Positions 49,773 to 58,536 of a stretch of 64,000 nucleotides of DNA are shown piece after piece. Within the stretch, counting starts at the first letter, position 1, and every line of letters starts with the position of its first letter. The position numbers and the translations under genes are program-made. The notes under the pieces are model-generated. The model was not told the DNA's origin, ran no database searches, and saw only the letters and a list, made by a program, of their open reading frames with translations. The stretch spans positions 3,472,335-3,536,334 of the forward strand of contig DS990592.1 in assembly GCA_000155695.1 (NCBI GenBank). Direction: 5' to 3'. This DNA is from Verrucomicrobiia bacterium DG1235. GTDB lineage: Bacteria; Verrucomicrobiota; Verrucomicrobiia; Opitutales; Opitutaceae.

Positions 49773-51524
49773 ATGAAGAATCCAACCTTCTCTACACTTC
49801 TCGTCGCGTTGCCCATTTTGGCGACGCTCGCCAGCATTCCCGCCTGCGCGCAAACTTCATCCACCTCCTACAATTCCAACTACCTAGACTTTCCCACGCC
49901 ACTCAGCCCCGACCTTCCCTACGATGTTAACATCGATGCTCTGCGGGCGCTAAGCGTTACCCCAGATCAGACAGCACCGCCTTTCACAATTCCCGACGAG
50001 AATGTACCGCCCGCCCAGCGTTGGTTCGACATCTACTCCTGGCAGGCATTTATAGCGCTCAATTGGCCCGCTACATCCAACGGCGAACCGAATCCGAATT
50101 TAAACCTCGCCAACGAAGCCGCGCCACGCGTTTGGGAGCACTTCGTTGAGATTGGCCAAGTCTTCAAAAAAGACGGTGCCGCTCCCGCATCCTGGCCAGA
50201 AGCCGTTTCCGCCAGCCAGGCGGATCGAGCCTTTTGGATGCACGGCATGTCGGTCGGTCTGCCAGACGACAAGGCGGACGCAGGCGACGGCGGATACCGC
50301 AAGCCTTTGCTTGATGAAAGCCTTCAGGCCTTCACCGGTCCCATGGTAGACCAGCAAGGGAAATGGGTTCGCTACCAGGTTGCGATGAACAAGACCGAAT
50401 TCGACTACCTCGTCGAAAACAAACTCTACAATCTCGAAGGCCAAGCCGCGTTCACCGCAAACAATAGCATCTCGTTTCCATCCAACGATGGAACTAGGAA
50501 ACAGGGCTCTATGGAGATCAAAATGTCTTGGAAGCAAATGAGCGACGAAGACGACCCAGAGCGCTTCTTCGTGCGGTCTGCTCGCGTCATTCCATTGACT
50601 GGAAAACCCTATACCGCCGACTTCGGTCTCGTCGGCATGCACATCGCAGTCCGTACCCAATCTTCCCCTACATGGATTTGGGCAACATTCGAACAGGTCG
50701 ACAACACCTCAGCCAACGAACTGGAAACCGACAGTAAAGGGCGCCACCTTAAGCCTACCTTCTTCAATATCGAAAACCCTACCATACCGGTGAATACCTT
50801 GGCCCCAAAAAATGCCGGACCGGTCAAGCAATACAATCCCGCCACCGGCAAGCACGATGGCCCAGTCGTCTTCACTACATGGGACGAATCCAAGACTACC
50901 GACCCCACTCAGACGATCGCCGTGCTTCCAATCCCGAAGGCCACCAACGCCCTCAATCGCCAAGTCCAATCACTCCTGAAAGACATCGACTCCGTCTTCC
51001 AATACTACGAACTCATCGGCACTCAATGGCCAGTCGCCCCCAAGTTCCCTGCCTTCTCGAACGGCGTAGCCAACCAGCCTGACGGACGCCTGCTCCCATC
51101 CTCCCCCGAGAGCATTCTCTTCAAAGTTCCTGGCAAGGTCGTACCGGTCCATTTGATCAACACCACCATGGAAACCTTCTTCCAAGCAGGCAACCAACCG
51201 GCAGGACCGCTCGCCGACGACTATCGCCTTCCCGCAGGACTGGTGGCCGATCCCAACACCGTCTTCGCTACCGAAAGCTGCGCCGGCTGCCACTTCTCGG
51301 CCGGAGCGTGCATCGGGTTTAAGAAAGACCCTTTCGGCCGCTACCTCGTTCAAGAGATCGATGGCAAAAACTACCGGATCCCCATCTTCGGGCAAAACGC
51401 CGTCAGAGGCATGACCGGCGACGGCGACTACTCCTGGCTTCTACAGCTTCGCGCTCAGTCTGCCCCCTACACCGGCAAAGACATCGCCGAACTGGCTTCT
51501 GCCCTGATAGCAAATACGGAATAG
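49773..51524 (+). CDS. Secreted c-type haem protein of unknown function
   Basis: 583 residues with a signal peptide (FSTLLVALPILATLASIPAC, cleaved near ACAQ; the Cys could be lipidated). A single haem motif C503AGCH lies near the C-terminus (FATESCAGCHFSAG). The large N-terminal part shows conserved-looking aromatic blocks: RWFDIYSWQAFIALNWPAT, EIKMSWKQMSDEDDPERFF, GLVGMHIAVRTQSSPTWIWA then TFEQVDN. Similar haem proteins of unknown function occur in proteobacteria. It stands just before the GH31 gene on the same strand, 138 bases apart, so an oxidoreductive role in sugar metabolism is possible but unproved. Confidence 0.78.
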   Translation: MKNPTFSTLLVALPILATLASIPACAQTSSTSYNSNYLDFPTPLSPDLPYDVNIDALRALSVTPDQTAPPFTIPDENVPPAQRWFDIYSWQAFIALNWPATSNGEPNPNLNLANEAAPRVWEHFVEIGQVFKKDGAAPASWPEAVSASQADRAFWMHGMSVGLPDDKADAGDGGYRKPLLDESLQAFTGPMVDQQGKWVRYQVAMNKTEFDYLVENKLYNLEGQAAFTANNSISFPSNDGTRKQGSMEIKMSWKQMSDEDDPERFFVRSARVIPLTGKPYTADFGLVGMHIAVRTQSSPTWIWATFEQVDNTSANELETDSKGRHLKPTFFNIENPTIPVNTLAPKNAGPVKQYNPATGKHDGPVVFTTWDESKTTDPTQTIAVLPIPKATNALNRQVQSLLKDIDSVFQYYELIGTQWPVAPKFPAFSNGVANQPDGRLLPSSPESILFKVPGKVVPVHLINTTMETFFQAGNQPAGPLADDYRLPAGLVADPNTVFATESCAGCHFSAGACIGFKKDPFGRYLVQEIDGKNYRIPIFGQNAVRGMTGDGDYSWLLQLRAQSAPYTGKDIAELASALIANTE

Positions 51525-51643
51525 CTCTAGAGCACGCCGAGGGATATCGATCCCAAAAACCACACGCCAAAGTTCGACCGACAAACCGACCTTTTCTCAC
51601 TTTCTGACGCCAGTCGCGCCAGTCTACAACGCACCAACCGCAG

Positions 51644-51660
51644 CCTCCTTTCGAAACGAA
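51644..51660 (+). promoter_or_regulatory. 17-mer shared with the GH63-like upstream region
   Basis: CCTCCTTTCGAAACGAA, identical to 18509-18525, ends two bases before the GH31 start codon. Being C-rich it cannot be a Shine-Dalgarno sequence. Confidence 0.35.
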
Positions 51661-51662
51661 AA

Positions 51663-54512
51663 ATGAGCAGCTTTCCCTTCGTACCTGTCAACGGCTTCAC
51701 CCCTAACACCTCTGGGTGGAGCACCATCGGAACCATCGACTCATGGACAGTCGATTCCACTGGCCGCCGCTTCACATTCGTGTTCGGCAGCCGCTCCCTC
51801 TACATCGAGATCGTCGGCCAAAACGCTTACCGCCTTCGCTTCAATCCGGCTTCCGGAGCGACCTACGATACCGAGACCTCCACCGCCGTCGTCACCCGCG
51901 ATCTCGGGCTCGGCGGCGTCACTGTTAATCACTCGCAGCCCAACCCAAATCTGCTCGTCATCGACACCGGCTCCATCGCCGTACATGTCGCCCTCGATTC
52001 CTTCTTCGTCAGCGTCTACCGAGGCTCCCAGCTACTCCACCAAGATGCCCCCGGCCAAGGCGTTCTCTATATACCGGGCCAACAAGTAGTCGCCGTCATG
52101 AAGACCGCCGCACCAAACGCCAGTTACGTGGGATTAGGCGAAAAAGCGGGATCCGAACTGCTGAAAAATCAATTCGCGTATACGTTTTTCAACTACGACA
52201 ACTACACCTACAATGGTCCATCGCTGGGCGATCCAGGACCGCTCAATCCGACCGAGCCGCTCTATTGCTCAATCCCTTTTCTCATAGAAAACAGTCCGAT
52301 GCTCACCCCCGGCCGCCCCTTCGCCGGTCCGCCCTATGCCATCGGCCTCTTCCTCGACAACCCCGCCCAAAGCTACGCTAACATTTCCGCTAACATCGTA
52401 GGCGATAACATGACGGGCAAGTACTACCTCGGCGCCCTCTACAACGAACTCGACACCTACCTCTTTGTCGGCGACGACGTCCCCGGCGTTCTCCAACAGT
52501 ACACCACTCTTACCGGTCGCGCTCCCATGCCGCCTCGCTACGCCTTCGGGTTCCAGCAAGGAGCCTACGGCTATTTCGATCGCTACAAACTCACCGCCGC
52601 AGGCACCTCCTACCGAGCAGCCCGCATCCCCTGCGACGGCCTCCACATCGACGTCGATTTTCAGGACAACTACCGGACCTTCACTCACAGCAAGATGAAG
52701 TTCCCCCACGCCAAAGAGCTATTCGACGACCTTCACACGATCGGCTTCAAGATGAGTACCAACATCACTCCGATCATCACCACCAACCAACTCAATCAAG
52801 AAGGCGCCAAAGCTCCCTACGCTCAAAGAGATGCCTTAGAATCTGCCAATGCGCTCCTCTACGACACCCGGTACGAATCCGGCGAAAGCCCGGAGCTCTA
52901 CCAAGGCGGCGTCAACTACGGAAACAACCGCGGCAACAATCCCTACCCGTCCCCGCCACTCCATTTCAACAACCAAGGGCTCATGCCGCTCACCGCTCCC
53001 GGTAACTACCCAGACTTTGGCCTGACAAGCGTGCGCGAAGCATGGGGCGCCCAATACAAACACCTCATTCAAGACATCGGTCTAGACATGATTTGGCAGG
53101 ATATGACTTGCCCCGCCATCGATCCCAACCTCCCGCCGGACGCGGAATACTATAAGACCTTCCCGCAAGACCTCATGATGGCTCAGGAAGAGACCGACGC
53201 CAACGGAAACGTCACCGTCACCTACAAGCCGAACGCTCAGCTTCACAATAGCTACGTCAACAACCTCCTCGACGGCACCTGGAACGGGATTAACAAACTC
53301 GCCCCAGACCGACGAAACTTCATCATCGCTCGCGGCGGCTACGCCGGCATGCAGCGCTACGCAGGACTCTGGACCGGTGACTCCGCCTCAAGCTGGGACT
53401 TTCTTCAAATCAACCTTCCGGAAGTTCTAAACATCGGCCTGTCAGGCGTTCCGATTAGCGGCTGCGATATTGGCGGCTTCGCAAACGGCAGCGGCACCAC
53501 CAGCGCTTCCATCGTCATCGGAGGATCCATAGTAGGCGGCATCACAAACTACGAGCTTCTTACCCGCTGGATGCAGCTAGGCTCCTTCCTCCCGTGGTAC
53601 CGTAACCACTACGATGGATACAACAAACAGTTCCAAGAAGCCTTCGCCTATGGCGAGCCGGTCCCGACCAACTGTCGAAAATACGTCGAGCTCCGCTACC
53701 GCATGATGCAAGTCTACTACGACGCCATGTACGAATGGACACAGTCCGGACTGCCCATAGCGCGAGCCTTGTTCCTTAACGACAAACACGATCTAAACGT
53801 GTATTCACATCTCAACGACGAGTTTTTCGTCGGCGGCGATGTTCTCGTAGCGCCCATTCTCTTCCCCGCAGAAACCGCCAATCCACCCATCGCTCCCGTT
53901 CGAGGAGTCTACCTACCAAGCGGGAGCGATTGGTATGCCTTCCAAGACAATCAAGCCCCGCTCCAAGGAGCCGTCACAGGCGGCACCTATATTTCAAACT
54001 ACTACGCAGACCTCACCCTCGTACCGATCTACGTTCGAGCCGGAGCCATCCTTCCCTTTATCGAACTCGAACAATGGGTCGGACAGCTTCCCGTCAATCC
54101 GGTTACGATCAACTGCTACCCAGGTCCAGATCGATGGACGGACGAAGCCGCGTACCAGCTCTATCAAGACGACGGCATCTCGCAAGACGCCGCAAAAAAC
54201 GGAGCCTATCGCCTCTCCCGCATTTATCAGCAAACCCAAAACCCAAGCGGTCCAGTAACGCGAAACATCCGCATCGCCCGCGTTCACGACAACTACCAGC
54301 CAAGCGCGAACTACACCTATATCGCCCTACTCGGCAGCGTCACTTCCGCAAACAAGGTTTACCGAGATGGCACCCAGCTCCCCGACGTTGGCGATAGCGA
54401 CTCGCTCAACGCCGCTACCGCCGATGCATGGTATTGGAACGCCTCCATCGATACCGTCTTTATCAAAATCTTCGACAACACTTCCGTCACCACCGTGTCT
54501 GCTAACTATTGA
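51663..54512 (+). CDS. Cytoplasmic GH31 enzyme, possibly alpha-1,4-glucan lyase-like
   Basis: 949 residues without signal peptide. N-terminal beta domain (residues 1-270, GLGEKAGSELLKNQ, FFNYDNYTYNG), then a TIM barrel beginning PMPPRYAFGFQQGAYGYFDR. The nucleophile Asp480 stands in MIWQDMTCPAI; GH31 hydrolases usually have WxDMNE here, whereas WQDMT-type is what I recall for algal and fungal alpha-1,4-glucan lyases, which give 1,5-anhydrofructose. Asp573 in LWTGDSASSWDF is the acid/base position, followed by GLSGVPISGCDIGGF. C-terminal beta domains follow (VYLPSGSDWYAF; GGTYISNYYADLTLVPIYVR). The next gene overlaps or follows closely and looks like a carbohydrate-binding protein. Ordinary alpha-glucosidase or alpha-xylosidase is the alternative. 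Confidence 0.85.
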   Translation: MSSFPFVPVNGFTPNTSGWSTIGTIDSWTVDSTGRRFTFVFGSRSLYIEIVGQNAYRLRFNPASGATYDTETSTAVVTRDLGLGGVTVNHSQPNPNLLVIDTGSIAVHVALDSFFVSVYRGSQLLHQDAPGQGVLYIPGQQVVAVMKTAAPNASYVGLGEKAGSELLKNQFAYTFFNYDNYTYNGPSLGDPGPLNPTEPLYCSIPFLIENSPMLTPGRPFAGPPYAIGLFLDNPAQSYANISANIVGDNMTGKYYLGALYNELDTYLFVGDDVPGVLQQYTTLTGRAPMPPRYAFGFQQGAYGYFDRYKLTAAGTSYRAARIPCDGLHIDVDFQDNYRTFTHSKMKFPHAKELFDDLHTIGFKMSTNITPIITTNQLNQEGAKAPYAQRDALESANALLYDTRYESGESPELYQGGVNYGNNRGNNPYPSPPLHFNNQGLMPLTAPGNYPDFGLTSVREAWGAQYKHLIQDIGLDMIWQDMTCPAIDPNLPPDAEYYKTFPQDLMMAQEETDANGNVTVTYKPNAQLHNSYVNNLLDGTWNGINKLAPDRRNFIIARGGYAGMQRYAGLWTGDSASSWDFLQINLPEVLNIGLSGVPISGCDIGGFANGSGTTSASIVIGGSIVGGITNYELLTRWMQLGSFLPWYRNHYDGYNKQFQEAFAYGEPVPTNCRKYVELRYRMMQVYYDAMYEWTQSGLPIARALFLNDKHDLNVYSHLNDEFFVGGDVLVAPILFPAETANPPIAPVRGVYLPSGSDWYAFQDNQAPLQGAVTGGTYISNYYADLTLVPIYVRAGAILPFIELEQWVGQLPVNPVTINCYPGPDRWTDEAAYQLYQDDGISQDAAKNGAYRLSRIYQQTQNPSGPVTRNIRIARVHDNYQPSANYTYIALLGSVTSANKVYRDGTQLPDVGDSDSLNAATADAWYWNASIDTVFIKIFDNTSVTTVSANY

Positions 54513-54523
54513 GGATACCGCTC

Positions 54524-55255
54524 ATGCAACTCCGATACCACAAGGGACGCAGTCCCCAAATCACCTTCACATCAGACTTCCACGAGCTCGTACAAGGCGA
54601 CCTCGATTTCAAATACGGGCCCCGATCCTGTACGCTCCGCTACGACCCGCTCCGACTCGTAGAAGATCAAGACGCCCAACAAGACGAACACCACGTTCTC
54701 GCCCACGTGCGCTTCCACCCATCCGGCAGCTCGTGGGAAGGCGTCATGACTTTACCGCCCAAAGCCCCGCTCGCCCAGCTCGCCAATGCAGCCGGCCAAG
54801 GCATTATGCTCGAGACCGAATTCACAATCCCAGTCGGAACCGAGGAACTCGAAGTCTGGTTCTCCTGCACCCACGCAGACGGCCATACACACTGGGATAG
54901 CGCCTCCGGCAAAAACCATTGGCTGCGCTTCCCGCTACGAGACATCGAAATCAATCAGGCCAAGATCAAGAAAAAGAAAAAGGCCGCACAAGACACGCTC
55001 GTATTCGAAATCGCATCGCCAACTAAAGTCGATGCGATAGAAGCCCGCTGGCGCGCAACCAATTCCCCAAACGCTAACCGCCAAATTACACCGCTTACCT
55101 GCGACGACACCGCCGAAAACACCAAAATCTGGAAAGTGCCAAGCGCAGGAATCCCTATCGCCAAAAACTCAACGATCGCGTTCGACCTCGTCTACCACAT
55201 CGGCGACAGAAAGTTTACCGACGACAACCAAGGACGCTGGTACCTAGCAGATTAG
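54524..55255 (+). CDS. Two-module carbohydrate-binding-like protein (CBM25/26-type look)
   Basis: 243 residues, no signal peptide. Two beta-sandwich-like modules are visible: residues 45-145 (HVRFHPSGSSWEGVM ... FTIPVGTEELEVWFSCTHAD, GHTHWDSASGKNHWLRFP) and 160-243 (LVFEIASPTKVDAIEARWR ... TIAFDLVYHIGDRKFTDDNQ, GRWYLAD), joined by a lysine-rich linker (KIKKKKKAAQ). The W...D..G.N pattern resembles starch-binding families 25/26. The ATG was chosen over an upstream TTG because GAGGA lies eight bases before it, straddling the GH31 stop. Likely a partner that targets the GH31 enzyme to storage glucan (inference). Confidence 0.65.
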   Translation: MQLRYHKGRSPQITFTSDFHELVQGDLDFKYGPRSCTLRYDPLRLVEDQDAQQDEHHVLAHVRFHPSGSSWEGVMTLPPKAPLAQLANAAGQGIMLETEFTIPVGTEELEVWFSCTHADGHTHWDSASGKNHWLRFPLRDIEINQAKIKKKKKAAQDTLVFEIASPTKVDAIEARWRATNSPNANRQITPLTCDDTAENTKIWKVPSAGIPIAKNSTIAFDLVYHIGDRKFTDDNQGRWYLAD

Positions 55256-55277
55256 GAAACCAAACACGAAAGGTAGA

Positions 55278-55296
55278 GGCCGCCATTCCGGCGGCC
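55278..55296. terminator. Hairpin between convergent genes
   Basis: GGCCGCC-ATTCC-GGCGGCC, a 7-bp perfect stem, lies between the convergent carbohydrate-binding and aminotransferase genes. It is followed by AAAAGATCTT, not a U-run, on the + strand, so it may terminate both ways weakly or protect 3' ends. Confidence 0.4.
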
Positions 55297-55329
55297 AAAA
55301 GATCTTAAAATTTAGTATCTAATAATTAA

Positions 55330-56250
55330 CTACACCTCAACCGGCTCCAGCCAACCCTTCGTATCTTCCGTCGTCCCGTCGAACAGCCCGAAAAACGCTT
55401 TCTGCAAAGCCGCAGTCACCGGACCGCGCGACCCCGCTCCGACTTCGATACCATCGACAGTCCGTACAGGCACCACCTCAGTCGCCGTACCCGTCATGAA
55501 AACCTCCTCTGCCACATACAAGATCTCACGCGGCAAATTCTCCTCACGCACCTCGTATCCGAGACGACGCGCCAGATCGATGGTGATGTCTCGCGTAATT
55601 CCAGGCAAAATCGCCGCAGATATCGGCGGCGTATGAATAATCCCCTCGCGCACTACGAATAGATTCTCACCCGCCCCCTCGCTAATATTACCCGTCGCGT
55701 CGAGACCAATGCCCTCCACGTAGCCGTGCCGGTGCGCCTCCATCGAAATCAGCTGAGACGAAAGATAATTCCCGCCCGCCTTAGCCATCGTCGGCAAAGT
55801 ATTGGGAGCCAGTCGTGTCCAACTGGATACACCCACATCGACCCCTTTCTCCATAGCCTCTTCGCCGAGATACGCCCCCCACGGGAAAGCCGCCACCGAG
55901 ACTTCAGCCGGATCCGGCGTGCCGTAAACCGTCAAAGTTCCGTATCCACGATACGCTAGCGGACGCACGTACGCCGCCTTCAACTTGTTGGCCGTGATCA
56001 CCTGATGGCAAATAGCTGTCATCTCCTCGATCCCCATCGGCATCTCCATACGATAGATTTTAGCCGAATCATACAAGCGCTTCAAATGCCTACCAAGACA
56101 AAGAAAAGCAGGTCCTCCTGATGTATCATACACACGGATACCTTCGAAAATTGACGACCCGTAATGCAGGCCATGAGTCATTACATGAACAGTGGCTTCC
56201 TTCCATGGGACAAGCTTCCCATTGTGCCAGATGAATTCGGTTTCAAGCAT
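55330..56250 (-). CDS. ilvE: Branched-chain amino acid aminotransferase
   Basis: 306 residues, the normal length for class IV PLP aminotransferases of the IlvE type. Visible: GLHYGSSIFEGIRVYDT near the N-terminus, YVRPLAYRGYGTL (phosphate and substrate side), the PLP-binding lysine in PTMAKAGGNYLSS, and EGAGENLFVVREGIIHTPPI then LPGITRDITIDLA and FMTGTATEVVPVR. It makes or degrades leucine, isoleucine and valine with 2-oxoglutarate as amino acceptor. It is cytoplasmic and seems monocistronic; no other ilv genes are near. Confidence 0.92.
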   Translation of the reverse strand: MLETEFIWHNGKLVPWKEATVHVMTHGLHYGSSIFEGIRVYDTSGGPAFLCLGRHLKRLYDSAKIYRMEMPMGIEEMTAICHQVITANKLKAAYVRPLAYRGYGTLTVYGTPDPAEVSVAAFPWGAYLGEEAMEKGVDVGVSSWTRLAPNTLPTMAKAGGNYLSSQLISMEAHRHGYVEGIGLDATGNISEGAGENLFVVREGIIHTPPISAAILPGITRDITIDLARRLGYEVREENLPREILYVAEEVFMTGTATEVVPVRTVDGIEVGAGSRGPVTAALQKAFFGLFDGTTEDTKGWLEPVEV

Positions 56251-56359
56251 AAGAATAAGAATTTGCAGCTATCTCTAAGCCCCCAACCATTCCGTTCTCT
56301 GAGCATAAGTCAAATCCACCTTATCCCCAGCTCCTCAAGAACAAGCTTTCCCGGCAAAC

Positions 56360-57340
56360 TCAGAGAACCCCCACCAAATCCCCATGAGCTCGCTTTTCCG
56401 CAAAACCCGAGTTTGCATCACACCAAAACGTCGTTCCGTACCGCTCAATCTCCTTCAACTCGCCCCGCTTCTCCAAGTCGTACAATGCCGTTCCCACCGT
56501 ACCGGGCGCCCACCGTGTCAATGTCCGATCGAGCTCGACATGAGTCATCGGATGCCGACGAACCGCCTTCAGGATCCCTCTATCCACCGACTCGAAACTC
56601 GAGCACAGCTTCTCTCCCTCCGTCGGATGAATCACCTTTGACGCGTGCCCCAAAATCGAAACAGCACGCATGATGCCCTCTTCAGTAGGCGGCCTCACCC
56701 ACGCTTCCGACACCGGTCGATGGGGCAGCTTCAAATGAATCTCATCCGGCTCGATCATCTCAAAAATTGCCTCGAGATCCTTGAGCGCCTCTTCGGTATC
56801 GTTTACCCCTCGAATCAGCATCACCTCTACCCATAGCTTTCCTCCGTACTCCTCCCTGAGCAGACACAAGCCCTCCAACTGCTTATTGTACGAACAAGAA
56901 AAATGAGGCCGATTGATTCGCTCAAAAAGCTCAGTGTGGGCCGCGTCGAAACTGGGCAAAATAATATCCGCATCTAAGATCGGCCGCCTCACCTCATCTC
57001 GAATCAAAAGCGACCCATTCGTCACCACCGCTAACGGAACATCCGTCAGCAATTTTATCTTCTGAATCAGCTCGCCAGTATCAGCATAAAGAAGGGTCTC
57101 TCCCGATCCCTCCAACACAATATGATCGAGCTTCTCCAGCCCTAGGTGGGCGAGAGCGAACTCTAGTTCGCCCACAATATCACGCGCCGGCGAATATTCG
57201 CGCGGCTCGTCCACGAGTACCCGAGTCGCCCCGAGTTGGCAATAAACGCAGTCCCAATTGCATGCCTTATACGGAACTGGATCGACCTTCAAAATGTTGC
57301 CGAGTTGACGAGAAAGAACCGGACCAAAAACGTGTTTCAT
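56360..57340 (-). CDS. Radical SAM protein with C-terminal winged helix
   Basis: 326 residues. The CX3CX2C iron-sulfur motif is C27NWDCVYCQ; the GGE-like SAM-binding strand appears as LEGSGETLL, and VVTNGSLL and FERINRPH are further radical SAM blocks. The family is the small YfkA/COG0731-like group whose substrate is unknown. The last 80 residues (ILKAVRRHPMTHVELDRTLT ... GTALYDLEKRGELKEI) form a winged helix-turn-helix, as in several members. Separated by 46 bases from the permease gene on the same strand, so perhaps co-transcribed. No maturation substrate is obvious nearby. Confidence 0.87.
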   Translation of the reverse strand: MKHVFGPVLSRQLGNILKVDPVPYKACNWDCVYCQLGATRVLVDEPREYSPARDIVGELEFALAHLGLEKLDHIVLEGSGETLLYADTGELIQKIKLLTDVPLAVVTNGSLLIRDEVRRPILDADIILPSFDAAHTELFERINRPHFSCSYNKQLEGLCLLREEYGGKLWVEVMLIRGVNDTEEALKDLEAIFEMIEPDEIHLKLPHRPVSEAWVRPPTEEGIMRAVSILGHASKVIHPTEGEKLCSSFESVDRGILKAVRRHPMTHVELDRTLTRWAPGTVGTALYDLEKRGELKEIERYGTTFWCDANSGFAEKRAHGDLVGVL

Positions 57341-57386
57341 TACGTCAATCCATAGACAGCGAAACAGCTGCCTTTGTTCGTCCAGC

Positions 57387-58469
57387 TTACCAGAAAGCTA
57401 CAGACAATTTAGATTTTAGAAACCCTACTATAAGGCAATCAATCCCCCCCTCCGCCATATACAAGGAAACAGCCAGCCAAGCGAAACCCACTAGCAGACC
57501 CGCAACGAGATTGATAGCCTTCACCAAGAGAAACGAACTCTTCGAATGAGCGAGCAAGGGGATCATCCCATGACCATCCTGCACAATTGAATTCGTGATC
57601 AATACGCTCAGAGGAATCGCCCCATCCGCAAACAAAGTCGTGAAAACCAAATGCGGCCCCGAATCCGGAATCACCCCGACCAAGGCGGCCACAAACGTCA
57701 GAACCCAAAGACTCCCGTCAGCCAAACGGCTCGCATCCGTATAGCTCGACAGCAAATGCAGAAAAACGAGCGCCCCCAGAATCCACAAAGACATCCGCGC
57801 CAAATGCCCCTTCACAATGTGCTTCCACAAGTGCTCCACAATGAAGTGATCCGACGAAACCGCCGTCACCAGCCAGGCCAAACCCGCCAAACACAAAAGA
57901 GCGATGCGTATCAAATTCCATTCGCCCGGCCCGACGGGGCCAAAGACGACCGCGAGAATGAAACCCGAAAGCGCTAGTAAAACCGAAACGCGAATCGGAT
58001 GCAGCGGCACCCACAAGTCCCGCACCTTGCCTGCCTCAAATTCGTCTTCTTCATGCGTCCGCAACTCATGACATTCGTTCGAGGTAATTTGCGGCTCACC
58101 CTTCAGCACGAAATCAGTCAACGCCCCAGCCGCAATTCCCACGACGAGACCAACCGCGGCAATAAGCAACGCTTGTCCAGGTATCAGCGCCAGCATTACA
58201 AACGCCTCGTCGCCAAAAGTCGCAATCATACAGGCCACCACTGCCCCCAGCGACAACCCCCGATGCATATGCAAAGTCACTACCGCAAAGGCTCCCAGAC
58301 ACCCCGGTGTCACCCCTAATAAACCCGCCAACGCATATTGCCCCCAGCGATTCTTCGATAGAGGCAGCCGCCACCTTCCCCGAGTCCTTATATGAACAAA
58401 CTCAACCAACAGCATCATCGAGAACAACAAGCTCGTGATCAATACCGTCTCTAAAATCGCATCCTTCAT
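57387..58469 (-). CDS. Putative permease of the ArsP_2 (putative manganese transporter) type
   Basis: 360 residues with about ten membrane helices in two halves. Diagnostic are the paired glycine-proline loops: LLGVTPGCLGAFAVVTLHMH in the first half and GVIPDSGPHLVFTTLFADGA in the second, with a hydrophilic central loop (CHELRTHEEDEFEAG). This matches the family annotated as putative manganese or arsenical-type permease. Exported ion unknown. The ATG at MKDAILETVLITSLL is preferred to one seven codons upstream. It precedes the radical SAM gene on the same transcript. Confidence 0.75.
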   Translation of the reverse strand: MKDAILETVLITSLLFSMMLLVEFVHIRTRGRWRLPLSKNRWGQYALAGLLGVTPGCLGAFAVVTLHMHRGLSLGAVVACMIATFGDEAFVMLALIPGQALLIAAVGLVVGIAAGALTDFVLKGEPQITSNECHELRTHEEDEFEAGKVRDLWVPLHPIRVSVLLALSGFILAVVFGPVGPGEWNLIRIALLCLAGLAWLVTAVSSDHFIVEHLWKHIVKGHLARMSLWILGALVFLHLLSSYTDASRLADGSLWVLTFVAALVGVIPDSGPHLVFTTLFADGAIPLSVLITNSIVQDGHGMIPLLAHSKSSFLLVKAINLVAGLLVGFAWLAVSLYMAEGGIDCLIVGFLKSKLSVAFW

Positions 58470-58500
58470 TATCCTGCAAACCCACCCCATAGACTCTGTG

Positions 58501-58526
58501 GGAAGCGGCCTGGTGCCGCGATTTCA
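58501..58526. repeat. REP-like palindromic word
   Basis: GGAAGCGGCCTGGTGCCGCG followed by ATTTCAG. Stem GCGGC/GCCGC with loop CTGGT; same as the decayed copy at 18219. Sits between permease and SMP-30-like genes. Confidence 0.6.
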
Positions 58527-58536
58527 GAATAGCCCA

